Under the pieces are notes generated by a model, which worked only from the letters and a program-made list of their open reading frames with translations, did no database searches and was not told the DNA's origin. The position numbers were made by a program, and so were the translations under genes. Of a stretch of 64,000 nucleotides of DNA, positions 1 to 9,396 are shown piece after piece (position 1 is the first letter of the stretch; each line of letters begins with the position of its first letter). Origin of the DNA: Flavobacteriales bacterium (GTDB lineage Bacteria; Bacteroidota; Bacteroidia; Flavobacteriales_F; PHOS-HE28); NCBI GenBank assembly GCA_026129465.1, contig JAHCIA010000001.1, forward strand, positions 2,369,964 through 2,433,963. Reading direction: 5' to 3'.

Positions 1-84
1 TCGTGCATCCTGGTATCAGCGTGCGAAGGGCCATGGGCGCGTTTCCAGCGATCGGCGTGCCGGTCCCGCTGGCGGATGGTCGGA

Positions 85-795
85 TCAGAACTCCACGAGG
101 GTGCCCACCGGCTCTCCCGCCACGATGCGGCCCAGGTTGCCGGGCTTGTTCATGTCGAAGACGATGATGGGGAGCTTGTTCTCGTTGCACAGGGTGAAGG
201 CCGTCAGGTCCATCACATTCAAGCCCTTCGCATAGACCTCGTTGAAGGTGATGCGGTCGTACTTGACGGCGGTGCTGTCCTTCTCCGGATCGGCGGTGTA
301 GATGCCGTCCACCCGGGTACCTTTCAGGATCACATCGGCCTCGATCTCGATGGCGCGCAGGCTGGCTGCCGTGTCGGTGGTGAAATAGGGGTTGCCGGTG
401 CCGGCGCCGAAGATCACGATGCGGCCCTTTTCCAGGTGGCGCACGGCGCGGCGGCGGATGAAGGGTTCGGCGATCTGCTCCATTTTGATGGCGCTGAGCA
501 GGCGGGTCTTGTGGCCCTTGGCCTCCAGCGCGCTTTGCAGGGCAAGGCTGTTGATCAACGTGGCCAGCATGCCCATGTGGTCGCCCTGCACGCGGTCGAT
601 GGTGCCATTGGCCTGCATGCCGCGGTAGATGTTGCCGCCACCGATGACGATGGCCACCTCCACCCCCTGCCCGGCGATGCCGATGATCTCGCTGGCGTAC
701 TGGTCCAACCTGCCGCTGTCGATCCCATAGGCTTGGTCGCCCATGAGGCTTTCGCCGGAGAGCTTCAGGAGGATGCGCTTGTACTTCAGGCTCAT
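85..795 (-). CDS. pyrH: UMP kinase
   Basis: Uridylate kinase of the amino-acid kinase fold. It phosphorylates UMP to UDP with ATP in cytoplasmic pyrimidine synthesis. The N-terminus reads [16 protein letters not shown], the phosphate-binding start of the family, followed by a GGGNIYRG glycine loop and a C-terminal [13 protein letters not shown] segment. With the chosen ATG at 795 the protein is 236 residues, normal for bacterial PyrH. The open frame extends upstream to 852, but those 19 residues have no family match and contain the tsf terminator, so the later start is preferred. The gene follows tsf on the same strand, as in many Bacteroidota. The usual next gene, frr, would lie beyond the left edge; nothing can be called in bases 1-84. 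Confidence 0.97.
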   Translation of the reverse strand: MSLKYKRILLKLSGESLMGDQAYGIDSGRLDQYASEIIGIAGQGVEVAIVIGGGNIYRGMQANGTIDRVQGDHMGMLATLINSLALQSALEAKGHKTRLLSAIKMEQIAEPFIRRRAVRHLEKGRIVIFGAGTGNPYFTTDTAASLRAIEIEADVILKGTRVDGIYTADPEKDSTAVKYDRITFNEVYAKGLNVMDLTAFTLCNENKLPIIVFDMNKPGNLGRIVAGEPVGTLVEF

Positions 796-850
796 GCGGC
801 TGGGGGGCTGTTGGAAGGCGGCGAAAAATACGCCCCTCGGAGCGATGTCC

Positions 851-886
851 ATGGAAAAGCGAAGGCCCCTCGCGGGAGGGGCCTTC
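851..886 (-). terminator. intrinsic terminator between tsf and pyrH
   Basis: Perfect 10-bp stem (861-870 with 877-886), 6-base loop, GC-rich. On the minus strand it is followed by GCTTTTCC. It lies 22 bases after the tsf stop and inside the spurious 5' extension of the pyrH frame. It separates the ribosomal operon from pyrH, or attenuates read-through into it. Confidence 0.8.
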
Positions 887-908
887 GATACGTCCGATCA
901 AATGACGC

Positions 909-1748
909 TCAAACGGTGAGCGAGTGCCGTGCGAATCCGGTGGCGGTAAGCTCCTTGTCCTGGGCCTTCAGGTATTGCTCCACGCTCAGCTTGTTGTCCT
1001 TGATGAACTCCTGGGCGAGCAGGGTGCTTTCCTTGAAGAACTTGTTCAGGCGGCCGTGGGCGATCTTCTCGGCCATCTCGGCGGGCTTGCCCTCCTGGAT
1101 CGCGAGCTCCTTGCCGATCTCGATCTCCTTGTCCACCACGCTCTGCGGCACGCTCTCCTTGTCCAGGGCGATGGGCGCCATGGCGGCGATCTGCATGGCC
1201 ACGTCCTTGGCGGCGTTCTCGTGGCCCGCCTTGTTCAGGCCCACGATGCTGGCCACCTTGTTGCCGGGGTGGTTGTAGGCGTAAACGTAGGGCGCGTGCA
1301 CACGGGCACAGGCGCTCACGTCGATCTTCTCGCCGATCACGCCGGTCTGCTCGATGAGCTTCTCAGCGATGCTCAGGCCATTGCTGTCGTAGGCGGCGGC
1401 TTTGATCGCTTCCACGCCATCGAGGTCCTTCTCCAAGGCGATCTCCGCGATGCGCTGCGCCATGGCGGCGAAGTCGGCGTTCTTGGCCACGAAGTCGGTC
1501 TCGCAGTTCACGCACACCAGCGCACCCCTGGTGTTGTCGGCGGTGGTGATGGCGATCACGAGGCCCTCGGTGGCATCGCGGTCCGCGCGCTTGGCGGCCA
1601 CTTTCTGGCCCTGCTTGCGCAGGATGTCGATGGCGAGGTCGAAATCGCCATTGGCCTCGGTAAGGGCCTTCTTGCAATCCATCATACCCGCGCCGGTGAT
1701 CTGGCGCAGCTTGTTCACATCGGCAGCGGTAATGGCCATGGTGCTCAT
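909..1748 (-). CDS. tsf: elongation factor Ts
   Basis: Guanine-nucleotide exchange factor for EF-Tu. The N-terminal UBA-like segment (VNKLRQITGAGMMDCKKAL) and the EF-Tu-contacting TDFVAKN motif are both present. Length is 279 residues, normal for the family. Two in-frame starts are possible: ATG at 1748 (MSTMAIT) and ATG at 1739 (MAITAADV). The second matches the usual family start, so the first three residues are uncertain. The gene follows rpsB with a 39-base gap and is closed by a strong terminator, so rpsB-tsf is very likely co-transcribed. Confidence 0.97.
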   Translation of the reverse strand: MSTMAITAADVNKLRQITGAGMMDCKKALTEANGDFDLAIDILRKQGQKVAAKRADRDATEGLVIAITTADNTRGALVCVNCETDFVAKNADFAAMAQRIAEIALEKDLDGVEAIKAAAYDSNGLSIAEKLIEQTGVIGEKIDVSACARVHAPYVYAYNHPGNKVASIVGLNKAGHENAAKDVAMQIAAMAPIALDKESVPQSVVDKEIEIGKELAIQEGKPAEMAEKIAHGRLNKFFKESTLLAQEFIKDNKLSVEQYLKAQDKELTATGFARHSLTV

Positions 1749-1787
1749 GCTTGTTGGTCTATTGGGGCGCGCAGCTGCACGCCGGGG

Positions 1788-2630
1788 TCAACGGTCCTCC
1801 TCCTCGGCATTGTCGCCGGCCACTTCCTCGGCCACATCGGCCGGTGCGGCATCATCCGCAGCGCCCTCCTCGGGCACGGTTTCCTCGGCTACAACCTCCT
1901 CTCCTTCGGCTTCGGGCGCATCGCCCGCCACGGACTTGTCGTTCACCCTTTCCTCCAGTCCGTCCTGGATGGCCTTGATCATCACGTCCAGCACCAGCTC
2001 GATGCTCTTGGTGGCGTCGTCGTTGGCCGGGATCGGAAAGTCCACCAGGGTGGGGTCACTGTTGGTGTCCACCATGGCGAAAGTGGGGATGTTCAGTTTG
2101 CGGGCCTCGGCCACGGCGATGTGCTCCTTGGTGATGTCCACGATGAAGAGCGCGCTCGGCAGGCGGGTGAGTTCGGCGATGGAGCCCAGGTTCTTCTCCA
2201 TCTTCTCGCGCTGGCGGCTCACCTGCAGGCGCTCACGCTTGCTCATGTTCTCGAAGGTGCCGTCGACCTTCATGCGGTCGATGGTGGACATCTTCTTGAT
2301 GGTGCGGCGTATGGTGCCGAAGTTGGTGAGCATGCCACCGCTCCAACGCTCGGTGACGTACGGCATGCCGGTGGGTTTCACCTTCTCGGTGACGATGTCC
2401 TTGGCCTGCTTCTTCGTGGCCACGAAAAGGACCTTCTTGCCACTGCGCGCCATGTTCTTCATGGCGGCGGCGGCGTCCTCCAGCTTGGCGGCCGTCTTGT
2501 TCAGGTCGATGATGTGGATCCCCTTCTTCTCGGCGAAGATGTAGGGGGCCATATTGGGGTTCCACTTCCGCTTGAGGTGGCCGAAGTGTACGCCCGCCTC
2601 CAACAGTTTCTCGAATTCGATGCGTGCCAT
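1788..2630 (-). CDS. rpsB: 30S ribosomal protein S2
   Basis: Small-subunit protein S2 (280 residues). The N-terminus MARIEFEKLLEAGVHFGH and the following KRKWNPNMAPYIF are typical of Bacteroidota S2. The family core ends around residue 225. After it comes a tail of some 50 residues rich in Glu, Asp and Ala; acidic C-terminal tails on S2 occur in this phylum and are probably disordered. It is the third gene of the rplM-rpsI-rpsB-tsf order. The 151 bases between rpsI and rpsB hold no clear terminator or -7 element. Confidence 0.98.
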   Translation of the reverse strand: MARIEFEKLLEAGVHFGHLKRKWNPNMAPYIFAEKKGIHIIDLNKTAAKLEDAAAAMKNMARSGKKVLFVATKKQAKDIVTEKVKPTGMPYVTERWSGGMLTNFGTIRRTIKKMSTIDRMKVDGTFENMSKRERLQVSRQREKMEKNLGSIAELTRLPSALFIVDITKEHIAVAEARKLNIPTFAMVDTNSDPTLVDFPIPANDDATKSIELVLDVMIKAIQDGLEERVNDKSVAGDAPEAEGEEVVAEETVPEEGAADDAAPADVAEEVAGDNAEEEDR

Positions 2631-2781
2631 GTCCTAAGGTGTTCTTTCGTTGATCAGTGGTCCACTTTCCTTGTTCCCGTTGTAGCAGGCATCCCGCTGG
2701 TAGCGCCGTTTCCGGTCGGTCCTTCGGGATTGGATGCTGGACCCGCCTACCTGGAGCATGGCGGGGCCGCAAGCGCGGGTC

Positions 2782-3174
2782 TTAACGCTTGCTGAACTGG
2801 AAGCGCTTGCGCGCCTTCTTGCGTCCGAATTTCTTACGCTCCACGGCCCTGGGGTCGCGGGTCATGAGGTCCTCGGCCTTGAGCTTGGGTTTGTTCTCGG
2901 CGTCCACCTTCACCAGCGCACGGGCGATGCCCAGACGCACGGCTTCCACCTGGCCGGTGATGCCACCGCCGTCCACGCGGACCACGACGTCATACTTGCC
3001 CACCGAATCGGTGAGTTTGAAGGGCTGGTGCAGCTTGGCCTGCTGCACGGTGATGGGGAAGTATTCCTTCCCATCGATGCCATTGACGATGATCTCACCG
3101 TTGCCCGGCGTGAGGGTCACGCGGGCCACGGAGGTCTTGCGGCGGCCAAGGCTGAGGGTACGCTCCATGGGCAT
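2782..3174 (-). CDS. rpsI: 30S ribosomal protein S9
   Basis: S9 of the 30S subunit (130 residues). It shows LGRRKTSVARV near the start, the GGGITGQ motif, and the basic C-terminus KKARKRFQFSKR whose final Lys-Arg reaches the P-site tRNA. The ATG at 3174 overlaps the rplM stop by one base (TAATG), which points to translational coupling with L13, the usual partner. A second in-frame ATG two codons later (3168, MERTLSLG) is an alternative. The frame stays open upstream to 3468, but that part is a shadow of rplM. Confidence 0.97.
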   Translation of the reverse strand: MPMERTLSLGRRKTSVARVTLTPGNGEIIVNGIDGKEYFPITVQQAKLHQPFKLTDSVGKYDVVVRVDGGGITGQVEAVRLGIARALVKVDAENKPKLKAEDLMTRDPRAVERKKFGRKKARKRFQFSKR

Positions 3175-3629
3175 TACTTGATCGTGTTGAGGTCGATCTT
3201 GCGGGGTTTCTGTGCTTCGTGCTTGTGCTCGGCCCCCACGACCACATGCAGGTTGTTGAACTGGCTGCGGCCCAGGCGGGTCTTGGGGAGCATACCGCGC
3301 ACGGCGATCTCCACCATGGCCTCGGGCTTGCGCACCTTCAGGTCCTTGGCGCGTTCCACGCTGCGGCCACCGGGGTAGCCGCTGTAGCGCTGGTACTCCT
3401 TGTCCGCCATCTTCGTGCCGGTCAGGCGCACCTTGTCGGCGTTGATCACGACCACATGGTCGCCGCAATCGACATGGGGGGTGAAGGTGGGCTTGTGCTT
3501 GCCGCGAACGAGCATCGCCACTTTGCTGGCGAGGCGGCCAAGTACTTCATTCTCAGCGTCCACGATCAGCCATTCGGGCTGAACGGTGGCCGCGTTGGCC
3601 ATGCTGGTGGTGTGGGTGGTGGATGCCAC
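3174..3629 (-). CDS. rplM: 50S ribosomal protein L13
   Basis: L13 of the 50S subunit (151 residues), first gene of the ribosomal operon. The core [35 protein letters not shown] and GYPGG motifs are all present. The N-terminal extension before WLIVDA aligns in length with other Bacteroidota L13 proteins, which supports the ATG at 3629. The leader upstream contains a TATCTTCG element (3672-3679) that could be its promoter. The stop codon overlaps the rpsI start. Confidence 0.97.
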   Translation of the reverse strand: MASTTHTTSMANAATVQPEWLIVDAENEVLGRLASKVAMLVRGKHKPTFTPHVDCGDHVVVINADKVRLTGTKMADKEYQRYSGYPGGRSVERAKDLKVRKPEAMVEIAVRGMLPKTRLGRSQFNNLHVVVGAEHKHEAQKPRKIDLNTIK

Positions 3630-3671
3630 GGGTCGGTCGGTATTGATGGGGTAGCCCCCGAAAATGGGCTG

Positions 3672-3679
3672 CGAAGATA
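3672..3679 (-). promoter_or_regulatory. putative -7 element for rplM operon
   Basis: TATCTTCG on the minus strand matches the Bacteroidota -7 consensus TAnnTTTG at 7 of 8 positions and lies 42 bases before the rplM ATG. No convincing -33 TTTG was found. Confidence 0.45.
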
Positions 3680-3739
3680 GATGCTTTCCGGCGAAACCAA
3701 CAACGGGGCTCCCATCCCGAGTTTCGGACCTGCCGGGGT

Positions 3740-4930
3740 TCAGACCACCCCCAGTTCCTTCCCCACCTTGGCGAAGGCGGCCAGCGCCCGATCGATGTGC
3801 GCATCGGTATGCGCGGCGCTGAGCTGCACCCGGATGCGTGCCGTGTCCTTGGGCACCACGGGAAAGAAGAAGCCGATCACGTAGATGCCCTCATCCAGCA
3901 GCTGGTCGGCCATCACCTGGCTGAGCTTGGCATCGCCGAGCATCACCGGCACAATGGCCGCTCCGGCACCACGCGTCTTGAAGCCGAGCGCTTCGATGCC
4001 GCTGCGGAAACGGTCCACGTTCTTTTCCAGGCGGTCACGCAACTCGGTGCTGCTGCTGAGCAGGTCGATGACCCGGATGGAGGCGCCGACAATGGACGGC
4101 GCGAGCGAATTGCTGAAGAGGTAGGGTCGCGAACGCTGACGCAGCATCTCGATGATCTCCTTGCGGGCGCAGGTGTAGCCACCCATGGCCCCGCCCAGCG
4201 CCTTGCCCAGGGTGCCGGTGATGATGTCCACACGGCCCATCACCCCGCAGTGCTCCACACTGCCGCGCCCGGTCTTGCCGATGAAGCCGGCGGCGTGGCA
4301 TTCATCCACCATCACCAGGGCCTCATATTTGTCGGCCAGGTCGCAGATGCCCTTCAGGTCGGCCACGATACCGTCCATGCTGAAGACGCCATCGGTGACG
4401 ATGATGATGTGGCGGGCGCCATCGGCACGGGCCGACCTCAACTGGGTCTCCAGGTCGGCCATGTCGTTGTTGGCGTAGCGGTAGCGCATGGCCTTGCACA
4501 GGCGCACCCCGTCGATAATGCTCGCGTGGTTCAGCGCATCGCTGATGATGGCGTCCTCCTGGCCCAGCAGCGGCTCGAAGACCCCGCCGTTGGCATCGAA
4601 GCATGCGGCATAGAGGATGGTGTCCTCCAGACCATGGAAATCCGCCAGTTTCGCCTCCAGCTCCTTGTGGATGTCCTGCGTGCCGCAGATGAAGCGCACG
4701 CTGCTCATGCCGAATCCGCGGCTGTCCAACGCGGCATGCGCCGCCTTCACCACTTCGGGATGCGAGGAGAGCCCCAGGTAGTTGTTGGCGCAGAAATTCA
4801 ATACGGTGCGGCCATTCACCGTGATCTCGGCACCCTGCTCGCTGGTGATGATGCGTTCGCGCTTGAAGAGCCCGGCCTCCTCAATGGCCGCGAGTTCTTT
4901 CTGGAGGTGTTGTTGAAGCTTGCCGTACAT
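3740..4930 (-). CDS. kbl: glycine C-acetyltransferase (2-amino-3-ketobutyrate CoA ligase)
   Basis: PLP-dependent alpha-oxoamine synthase (396 residues, the normal size). It cleaves 2-amino-3-oxobutyrate with CoA to glycine and acetyl-CoA in threonine breakdown. The [11 protein letters not shown] motif carries the PLP lysine (K243). [16 protein letters not shown] and the [14 protein letters not shown] start are diagnostic of Kbl rather than of serine palmitoyltransferase or BioF. No threonine dehydrogenase gene is next to it in the window. A CACCTTTG element lies 19 bases before the ATG. Confidence 0.95.
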   Translation of the reverse strand: MYGKLQQHLQKELAAIEEAGLFKRERIITSEQGAEITVNGRTVLNFCANNYLGLSSHPEVVKAAHAALDSRGFGMSSVRFICGTQDIHKELEAKLADFHGLEDTILYAACFDANGGVFEPLLGQEDAIISDALNHASIIDGVRLCKAMRYRYANNDMADLETQLRSARADGARHIIIVTDGVFSMDGIVADLKGICDLADKYEALVMVDECHAAGFIGKTGRGSVEHCGVMGRVDIITGTLGKALGGAMGGYTCARKEIIEMLRQRSRPYLFSNSLAPSIVGASIRVIDLLSSSTELRDRLEKNVDRFRSGIEALGFKTRGAGAAIVPVMLGDAKLSQVMADQLLDEGIYVIGFFFPVVPKDTARIRVQLSAAHTDAHIDRALAAFAKVGKELGVV

Positions 4931-4949
4931 GGGAATTTCTTCAGGAGTG

Positions 4950-4957
4950 CAAAGGTG
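4950..4957 (-). promoter_or_regulatory. putative -7 element for kbl
   Basis: CACCTTTG on the minus strand, one mismatch from TAnnTTTG, 19 bases before the kbl start. The same octamer precedes the gene at 62452. Confidence 0.4.
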
Positions 4958-5108
4958 CGATGAAGTCCCGCACCACCCCGCCGTGCTTCATGGTCCCGGC
5001 TCGGCAAACCCGCCCCAAAGCTCTTCGGTCGCAGGCTGATAGCCACCATGCGAGGGGCCTTCCATGAGGGTGTTCATCGGACCACCACAGGGCACCGATA
5101 CCGGCCGA

Positions 5109-7364
5109 TCACTGGATCACCACGATGGAACTGTAGCGCTCACCAAGGGAATTCATCACGGAGACCACATAGCTGCCTTTGGCGAGATGGCCCACGTCGA
5201 GGTGCAAGGCACCATCCTGGCCGGTCGTCACCCACTGTTGCCGGTGGACCGATCGTCCGTCGATGCCGTGGATCCACAGATCGACCGATCCGAAGATGGA
5301 CCGATCGCGCAAGGTGAATCGCCCATCGTTCGGATTCGGAAAAATGGTGAACGCCCCATCCGATGGTTCATCGATACCCGTGACCGAACCGACCTGGACG
5401 TCATCCAGATACAGGTTGTTCCCGAAGTTGCTTTCCGCCAGGAACATGAGCAACACCTCGGGTTGGCCGATCACGGATGCCAGACCCACCTGTTCCGCCC
5501 GCCACTGTGTCGGGTTGGGTGTGAAGGCGCCCGTGCCGGCGGGTGCGGTGGACAACACGGCCCCGGCCTTGTCATAGAGGGTGCTCCAAGAGGCGCCACA
5601 GTCGGTCGACGCCTGGACCATCAGCCTGTCATTGGTGCTGCTGTTGTACTGCCGGTATGCGACGGCGAAATCCAGCGTGGTACCCACCGTGGCATTGGAG
5701 AGATCAAGTGCGGGCATCATCAAATGGTCACGCTGACCCGTGATGTTCATCGGACCAGCATGATTATCCATCTTCACGCAACCCTGGCTATTGCCAAAAC
5801 CTCCGACCGTCGGATTCCTGGTCATCCTGTTGTTCGGGTTGAAATGGACATAGTTCCATCCTGCCGGCGGAAAAGTCGATGCTGTGAATCCTTCGAAGAA
5901 GGGTAGCGACTGCACGGGGTCGACCACGCGGAAACTGCCTGCGATCCGGTCGTTCATCACGACCGGATCGGTCGCTCCATTGGGCTGGCTGGTCCACACA
6001 TCGAGCTGATGGGGGCCATTGACCACCGGCATGGACGGAAGCGTGACCTGTGCCATGGCGCCTGGCGCAAGCGACCCGGTCCATGCAAGAACGGTGGGTG
6101 GCCCACCATCCAGGCTTGCATGGATATTCACCGAGGTCAATGCATTGCTGCCGCGGTTGGCCAGATCGACGACAGGTGCGACCGAGGGCGCGCAGATGCC
6201 GTGGTCGGTGGAGAAAAAATTCGGCGTGGTGGCGATGGTGGAGGGCGACACGATCGCCGCGATGGACGCATCGTTGGCAAGTGGCTGCGGGTCGATGCGC
6301 ACCACCTTGTTCCCGTTGTAATGGGTGAACCAGATCCGGCCATCGGGACCCACCTTCAAGCCCATGATACTGGGCATTCCTGTCGTGATCGTTCCAAGCA
6401 GCGTGGGGGTCGCACTGACGTCATATAGCCTGATGGCACCGGTGGTATGGTCGCTGACGACCAGTCTTCCCGGAATGTGGTCGATCCCGCTCGGCTGTGT
6501 TGCCCATGTATCCACCACCTCCACGGTGGCGCCCTGCACCTGATAGTATCCGGCGAGCGGTTCGTTGCTCGTCGGCGGAACCGAAAGGTTCCCGGTGACC
6601 GAGCCACTGTTGACATTCATTCGTTTGATCTGCTTGGCGCCGCCATCGATGAAATACAACCAACCGTTCTCCCGGTCGAGCACCATGTGGCTTGGGATAT
6701 TGGGCACCCTGCTCACGGGCACGTCGGTGTAGCGCCAGATCTTCCCCGCGCCATGATAGTCGTATCCGGGACCATGGTCCTGCACGAAATCGTAGCGGCA
6801 GATATTCCCGAAGTGCCCGTCCATGACCCAATACACCTTGGCCGAATCGCTGGCGATGCCCATGGCGAAAGGGCTTTGGTGCAGCATGTCCAGGTGGCTT
6901 CCCAGGGGCAGGCCATTCACCCAGTTGTTCTGGAACACCGTGGCGAAGATGTTCGGATCACCGCTCCACAATGCGGGGCCCATGAATGTTGAGGAGGGTG
7001 ATGAGGTGTTCTGCACCTCACTCACTGCGGCCCATTCCCCATTGGGGGAAAAGGCCATGGCGCTGGCTTGCACCATGAAATGGCCACTATGACTGTCCTT
7101 CCGATACTCGCTCGTCTGGCCGGGCAGCCCCGCGTTCCGAACGATCACCATGCTCCCGCCCGTCGCATTGCCCCTGTTCATCACCCACAACTCGTTGGAG
7201 TGGGGTTTGAAATCCAGGTCCCGGGGCAGGCTCACCTGGGCGGCGGCGGTGACGATATCGGTGTAGACCAGGGGGTCCGTGAGGTAGCGGTCCAAGACCG
7301 GCACCTGCGCTTCGACCTGCACGACGAGCAGGGTGAGCAGAGATAGACAGATCGTTCGTTCCAT
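5109..7364 (-). CDS. secreted beta-propeller protein with T9SS type A sorting domain
   Basis: Exported protein of 751 residues. The signal peptide is at residues 1-20 (ICLSLLTLLVVQVEAQ); ATG 7364 is chosen because it starts that peptide, and the upstream 37 codons are not protein-like. Residues of about 40-390 look like an NHL/SMP-30-type propeller (repeated GPDGRIWF- and RENGWLYFID-like strands). A CARDB-like beta domain, then a jelly-roll domain of the cleaved-adhesin kind (FFEGF...PPAGW), precede the type A T9SS signal (FTIFPNPNDGRFTL to the end). An unusual His cluster (H92, H95, H157, H162, H184, H197, H204, H226) could bind metal. It lies 25 bases after an MbnP-like lipoprotein gene, so the two probably form an operon. 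The exact function is unknown. Confidence 0.8.
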   Translation of the reverse strand: MERTICLSLLTLLVVQVEAQVPVLDRYLTDPLVYTDIVTAAAQVSLPRDLDFKPHSNELWVMNRGNATGGSMVIVRNAGLPGQTSEYRKDSHSGHFMVQASAMAFSPNGEWAAVSEVQNTSSPSSTFMGPALWSGDPNIFATVFQNNWVNGLPLGSHLDMLHQSPFAMGIASDSAKVYWVMDGHFGNICRYDFVQDHGPGYDYHGAGKIWRYTDVPVSRVPNIPSHMVLDRENGWLYFIDGGAKQIKRMNVNSGSVTGNLSVPPTSNEPLAGYYQVQGATVEVVDTWATQPSGIDHIPGRLVVSDHTTGAIRLYDVSATPTLLGTITTGMPSIMGLKVGPDGRIWFTHYNGNKVVRIDPQPLANDASIAAIVSPSTIATTPNFFSTDHGICAPSVAPVVDLANRGSNALTSVNIHASLDGGPPTVLAWTGSLAPGAMAQVTLPSMPVVNGPHQLDVWTSQPNGATDPVVMNDRIAGSFRVVDPVQSLPFFEGFTASTFPPAGWNYVHFNPNNRMTRNPTVGGFGNSQGCVKMDNHAGPMNITGQRDHLMMPALDLSNATVGTTLDFAVAYRQYNSSTNDRLMVQASTDCGASWSTLYDKAGAVLSTAPAGTGAFTPNPTQWRAEQVGLASVIGQPEVLLMFLAESNFGNNLYLDDVQVGSVTGIDEPSDGAFTIFPNPNDGRFTLRDRSIFGSVDLWIHGIDGRSVHRQQWVTTGQDGALHLDVGHLAKGSYVVSVMNSLGERYSSIVVIQ

Positions 7365-7389
7365 GTGATGTTCCGTTTTCGTGGGTGAC

Positions 7390-8166
7390 TCAATGGCCCT
7401 GTTCCATGGCTTCGGCCAATTGGTCCATGAGCTGCACATTGATCGGTTGGTTTCCTGTTGCGGAAGCGGTGGCAAGAAAGTCGATGCCTTCCAGAAGGAT
7501 CGCCATGTCCACCACGGCCCAAGCGGTCAAGGGTCCGCTTTCGGGCAGGTCCGCATGCGCCGGTGCCATACCGTTGCGGAGCAAACCGGAACCCATGCTC
7601 TTGAAAGTGAATGCGGGGTCTCCGTCATCCAACTCTCCATCCCCGTTGCCATCCACCCGCCCCGATACCACCAGGAAACAATGCCCGTCCGTGGTGTTCC
7701 CGCTGTACATCGGTGCCAACCCGCCCAGGGCCGCGGTCGTCGCAGGGTCCGAATGATTCAGTGCGGGGCTCAAGCCGATATTGAACCGAAGTTCATGCAG
7801 GTGATGACCATGCAGCTCCCCGAGCAGAAAGAAGTTCTCCGCGGAGGCATCGACCAGCAAGCAGGATTGGGGGAAGTTGGCCACGGTCGCCCCGAAGTCA
7901 TCCACCCCGTAAGGTGCCGAGAGCACGATCAGCAGCGTATCCAGCCGGAAATCGTGGCCCGCCGCATCGGTGTAGATACTGCCCAATTCATACACATGGG
8001 CGTTGTGGATGAACGCCACGCCAAGGGCCAGAGTACCATGATCGCTGGGCGCCACGGGCCCATCGTACCCATCATTGCGACACGCAGGGAGCATGAAAAT
8101 GCTCGACACAATGAGGATCGCCAAACGCCACGACCACGAAGAGGGCCCAGGAATGATGCTCAGCAT
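7390..8166 (-). CDS. MbnP-like lipoprotein (putative copper-related)
   Basis: Predicted lipoprotein (258 residues) with a hydrophobic stretch at 13-27 and lipobox MLPAC (Cys29). Residues 46-230 resemble the MbnP family: an LALGVAFIHNAHVYELG opening strand, LRFNIGLSPALNHSDPA at 126-142 (the family's LxFxxGxxxxxNHxDP), and a late AWAVVDMAILL. In MbnP a modified Trp helps bind copper; the usual MYWxW stretch is replaced here by MYSGN, so copper binding by that mode is doubtful. A DGNGDGELDDGD loop (172-183) looks like a calcium site. ATG 8166 is chosen because it gives the lipoprotein signal. TACCTTTC (8199-8206, minus) lies 32 bases upstream. The downstream gene is a His-rich propeller. Confidence 0.7.
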   Translation of the reverse strand: MLSIIPGPSSWSWRLAILIVSSIFMLPACRNDGYDGPVAPSDHGTLALGVAFIHNAHVYELGSIYTDAAGHDFRLDTLLIVLSAPYGVDDFGATVANFPQSCLLVDASAENFFLLGELHGHHLHELRFNIGLSPALNHSDPATTAALGGLAPMYSGNTTDGHCFLVVSGRVDGNGDGELDDGDPAFTFKSMGSGLLRNGMAPAHADLPESGPLTAWAVVDMAILLEGIDFLATASATGNQPINVQLMDQLAEAMEQGH

Positions 8167-8481
8167 AGCCGTTAAGGACCACTTCGCCGGTCCATGTGGA
8201 AAGGTAGGTACCGAACGAAGGCTGGAACCGTGCTGTTCGATCCCAAGCGGTCCATTTTGCGTGGATCGGAGGAATTCCAAGGAAGTGCTGGTGATGAAGC
8301 ATATACCCTTGCAGGGGCCGGTCCGCTCGCTGGCGGAGTGTTCCCTCCGGTCAAGCCTTTGAGGCCTGCCGTACATGGCGCTGGTATGGCATGGCCTTCA
8401 CGAAGACGGGTGCCAGAGGAGGGGGCAACCCGTTCCGGGAACGCCCGTTGAAGCCGCTAATTTTCGCCCACCATCGGAACC
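8167..8481. other. 315-base divergent intergenic region
   Basis: Lies between two divergent start codons. On the minus strand TACCTTTC (8199-8206) could serve the MbnP-like gene. On the plus strand TAATTTTC (8458-8465) lies 16 bases before the CPBP-like ATG. Between them I see no RNA gene or convincing open frame. Confidence 0.4.
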
Positions 8482-9396
8482 ATGCGCGCCTTCATCAAGC
8501 GTTTCCCCGTCCTTGCCTTCGTACTGCTCACCCTTGCCTACCAGTTCCTGGTGGTGGGGATCGTGTGGTGGCGACTGCCCGAAGGCGGCCACATGCACGA
8601 CGACGAGACGGCCCATATGGTGTTCCGTTTCCGGGTCTTCGGTCCACTCGCCTTCGTGGTGCTGCTCACCGCCTACCTGGAGGGCATGGCCGGACTGCGG
8701 ACACTCTTCGGCGGCTTCGTCAAGTGGCGCGTGCCGGCCAGGTGGTACGCCATAGCCATCTCGTGGAAGTTCCTGTTCACCTGGGTGGGCATCGGTGTGC
8801 TGGCGCTGTTGGGCGTCCGCGCCTGGCCCGGCTTCTTCGTGGACAACATCCTGGGGGGCGACCACAGCAACCTGATCAACCTGACGAAGAACCTGCCCTT
8901 CATCGTGGGCATCGCTTTCGTGGAGGAGACCGCCTGGATGAAGTTCTCGGTCACCCGCCTGCAGGACCGTTACAGGGCGCTCCCCGCCTGCCTGATCGTG
9001 GGGGTGGCCTGGGGCCTGTGGTACCTGCCCATGCTGCTGGTGGGCGAGGGCGTACCCGATGGCTACCCCTGGCCGGTGTTCCTGCTGAGCATGATCTGCC
9101 TCACCGTGCTGCTTGGCTGGACCTACAACATGACACGGAGCGGCACCATTCTGCTGATCATGCAGGTGGTGAGCAACTGCGCCTTCTTCCTGATCCCCGT
9201 GCTGCCCGGTCTGCATGCCATGGATGCCACCTATGTGAACGCCTTCGTGGGAGCCAATCTGACCAGCGCCATCCTCATTGTGCTGGTCTTCGGCTGGCGT
9301 GAAATGGGCCGCCGTGAACGCGCGACCTGGAGCGAGGCGCACGCGGAAACACTGGCGGCCTTGTCCGGCGACGAAGCACGCCCCGTGACCGCCTGA
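8482..9396 (+). CDS. CPBP-family intramembrane protein with degenerate active-site motifs
   Basis: Polytopic membrane protein (304 residues, about eight hydrophobic helices) resembling CPBP (Rce1/Abi) intramembrane proteases. Motif 1 keeps the paired glutamates (EETAW, E148-E149) but lacks the following Arg. Motif 2 reads WGLWYLP, with Tyr181 where the family has His (WGLWHLP). Motif 3 reads IMQVVSN, with Gln228 where His is expected. The metal-binding histidines are thus missing and proteolysis is unlikely. It may be a non-catalytic homologue. The gene stands alone, divergent from the MbnP-like gene and convergent with the BNR protein. Confidence 0.75.
   Translation: MRAFIKRFPVLAFVLLTLAYQFLVVGIVWWRLPEGGHMHDDETAHMVFRFRVFGPLAFVVLLTAYLEGMAGLRTLFGGFVKWRVPARWYAIAISWKFLFTWVGIGVLALLGVRAWPGFFVDNILGGDHSNLINLTKNLPFIVGIAFVEETAWMKFSVTRLQDRYRALPACLIVGVAWGLWYLPMLLVGEGVPDGYPWPVFLLSMICLTVLLGWTYNMTRSGTILLIMQVVSNCAFFLIPVLPGLHAMDATYVNAFVGANLTSAILIVLVFGWREMGRRERATWSEAHAETLAALSGDEARPVTA

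Noticed and set aside
1..84. Start of frr expected after pyrH
   Set aside because: The few codons visible on the minus strand do not resemble ribosome-recycling factor, so no partial gene is called.
924..2795. 623-codon open frame on the plus strand
   Set aside because: Antisense to tsf and rpsB. Its composition follows from complementing their codons, and it has no family motif.
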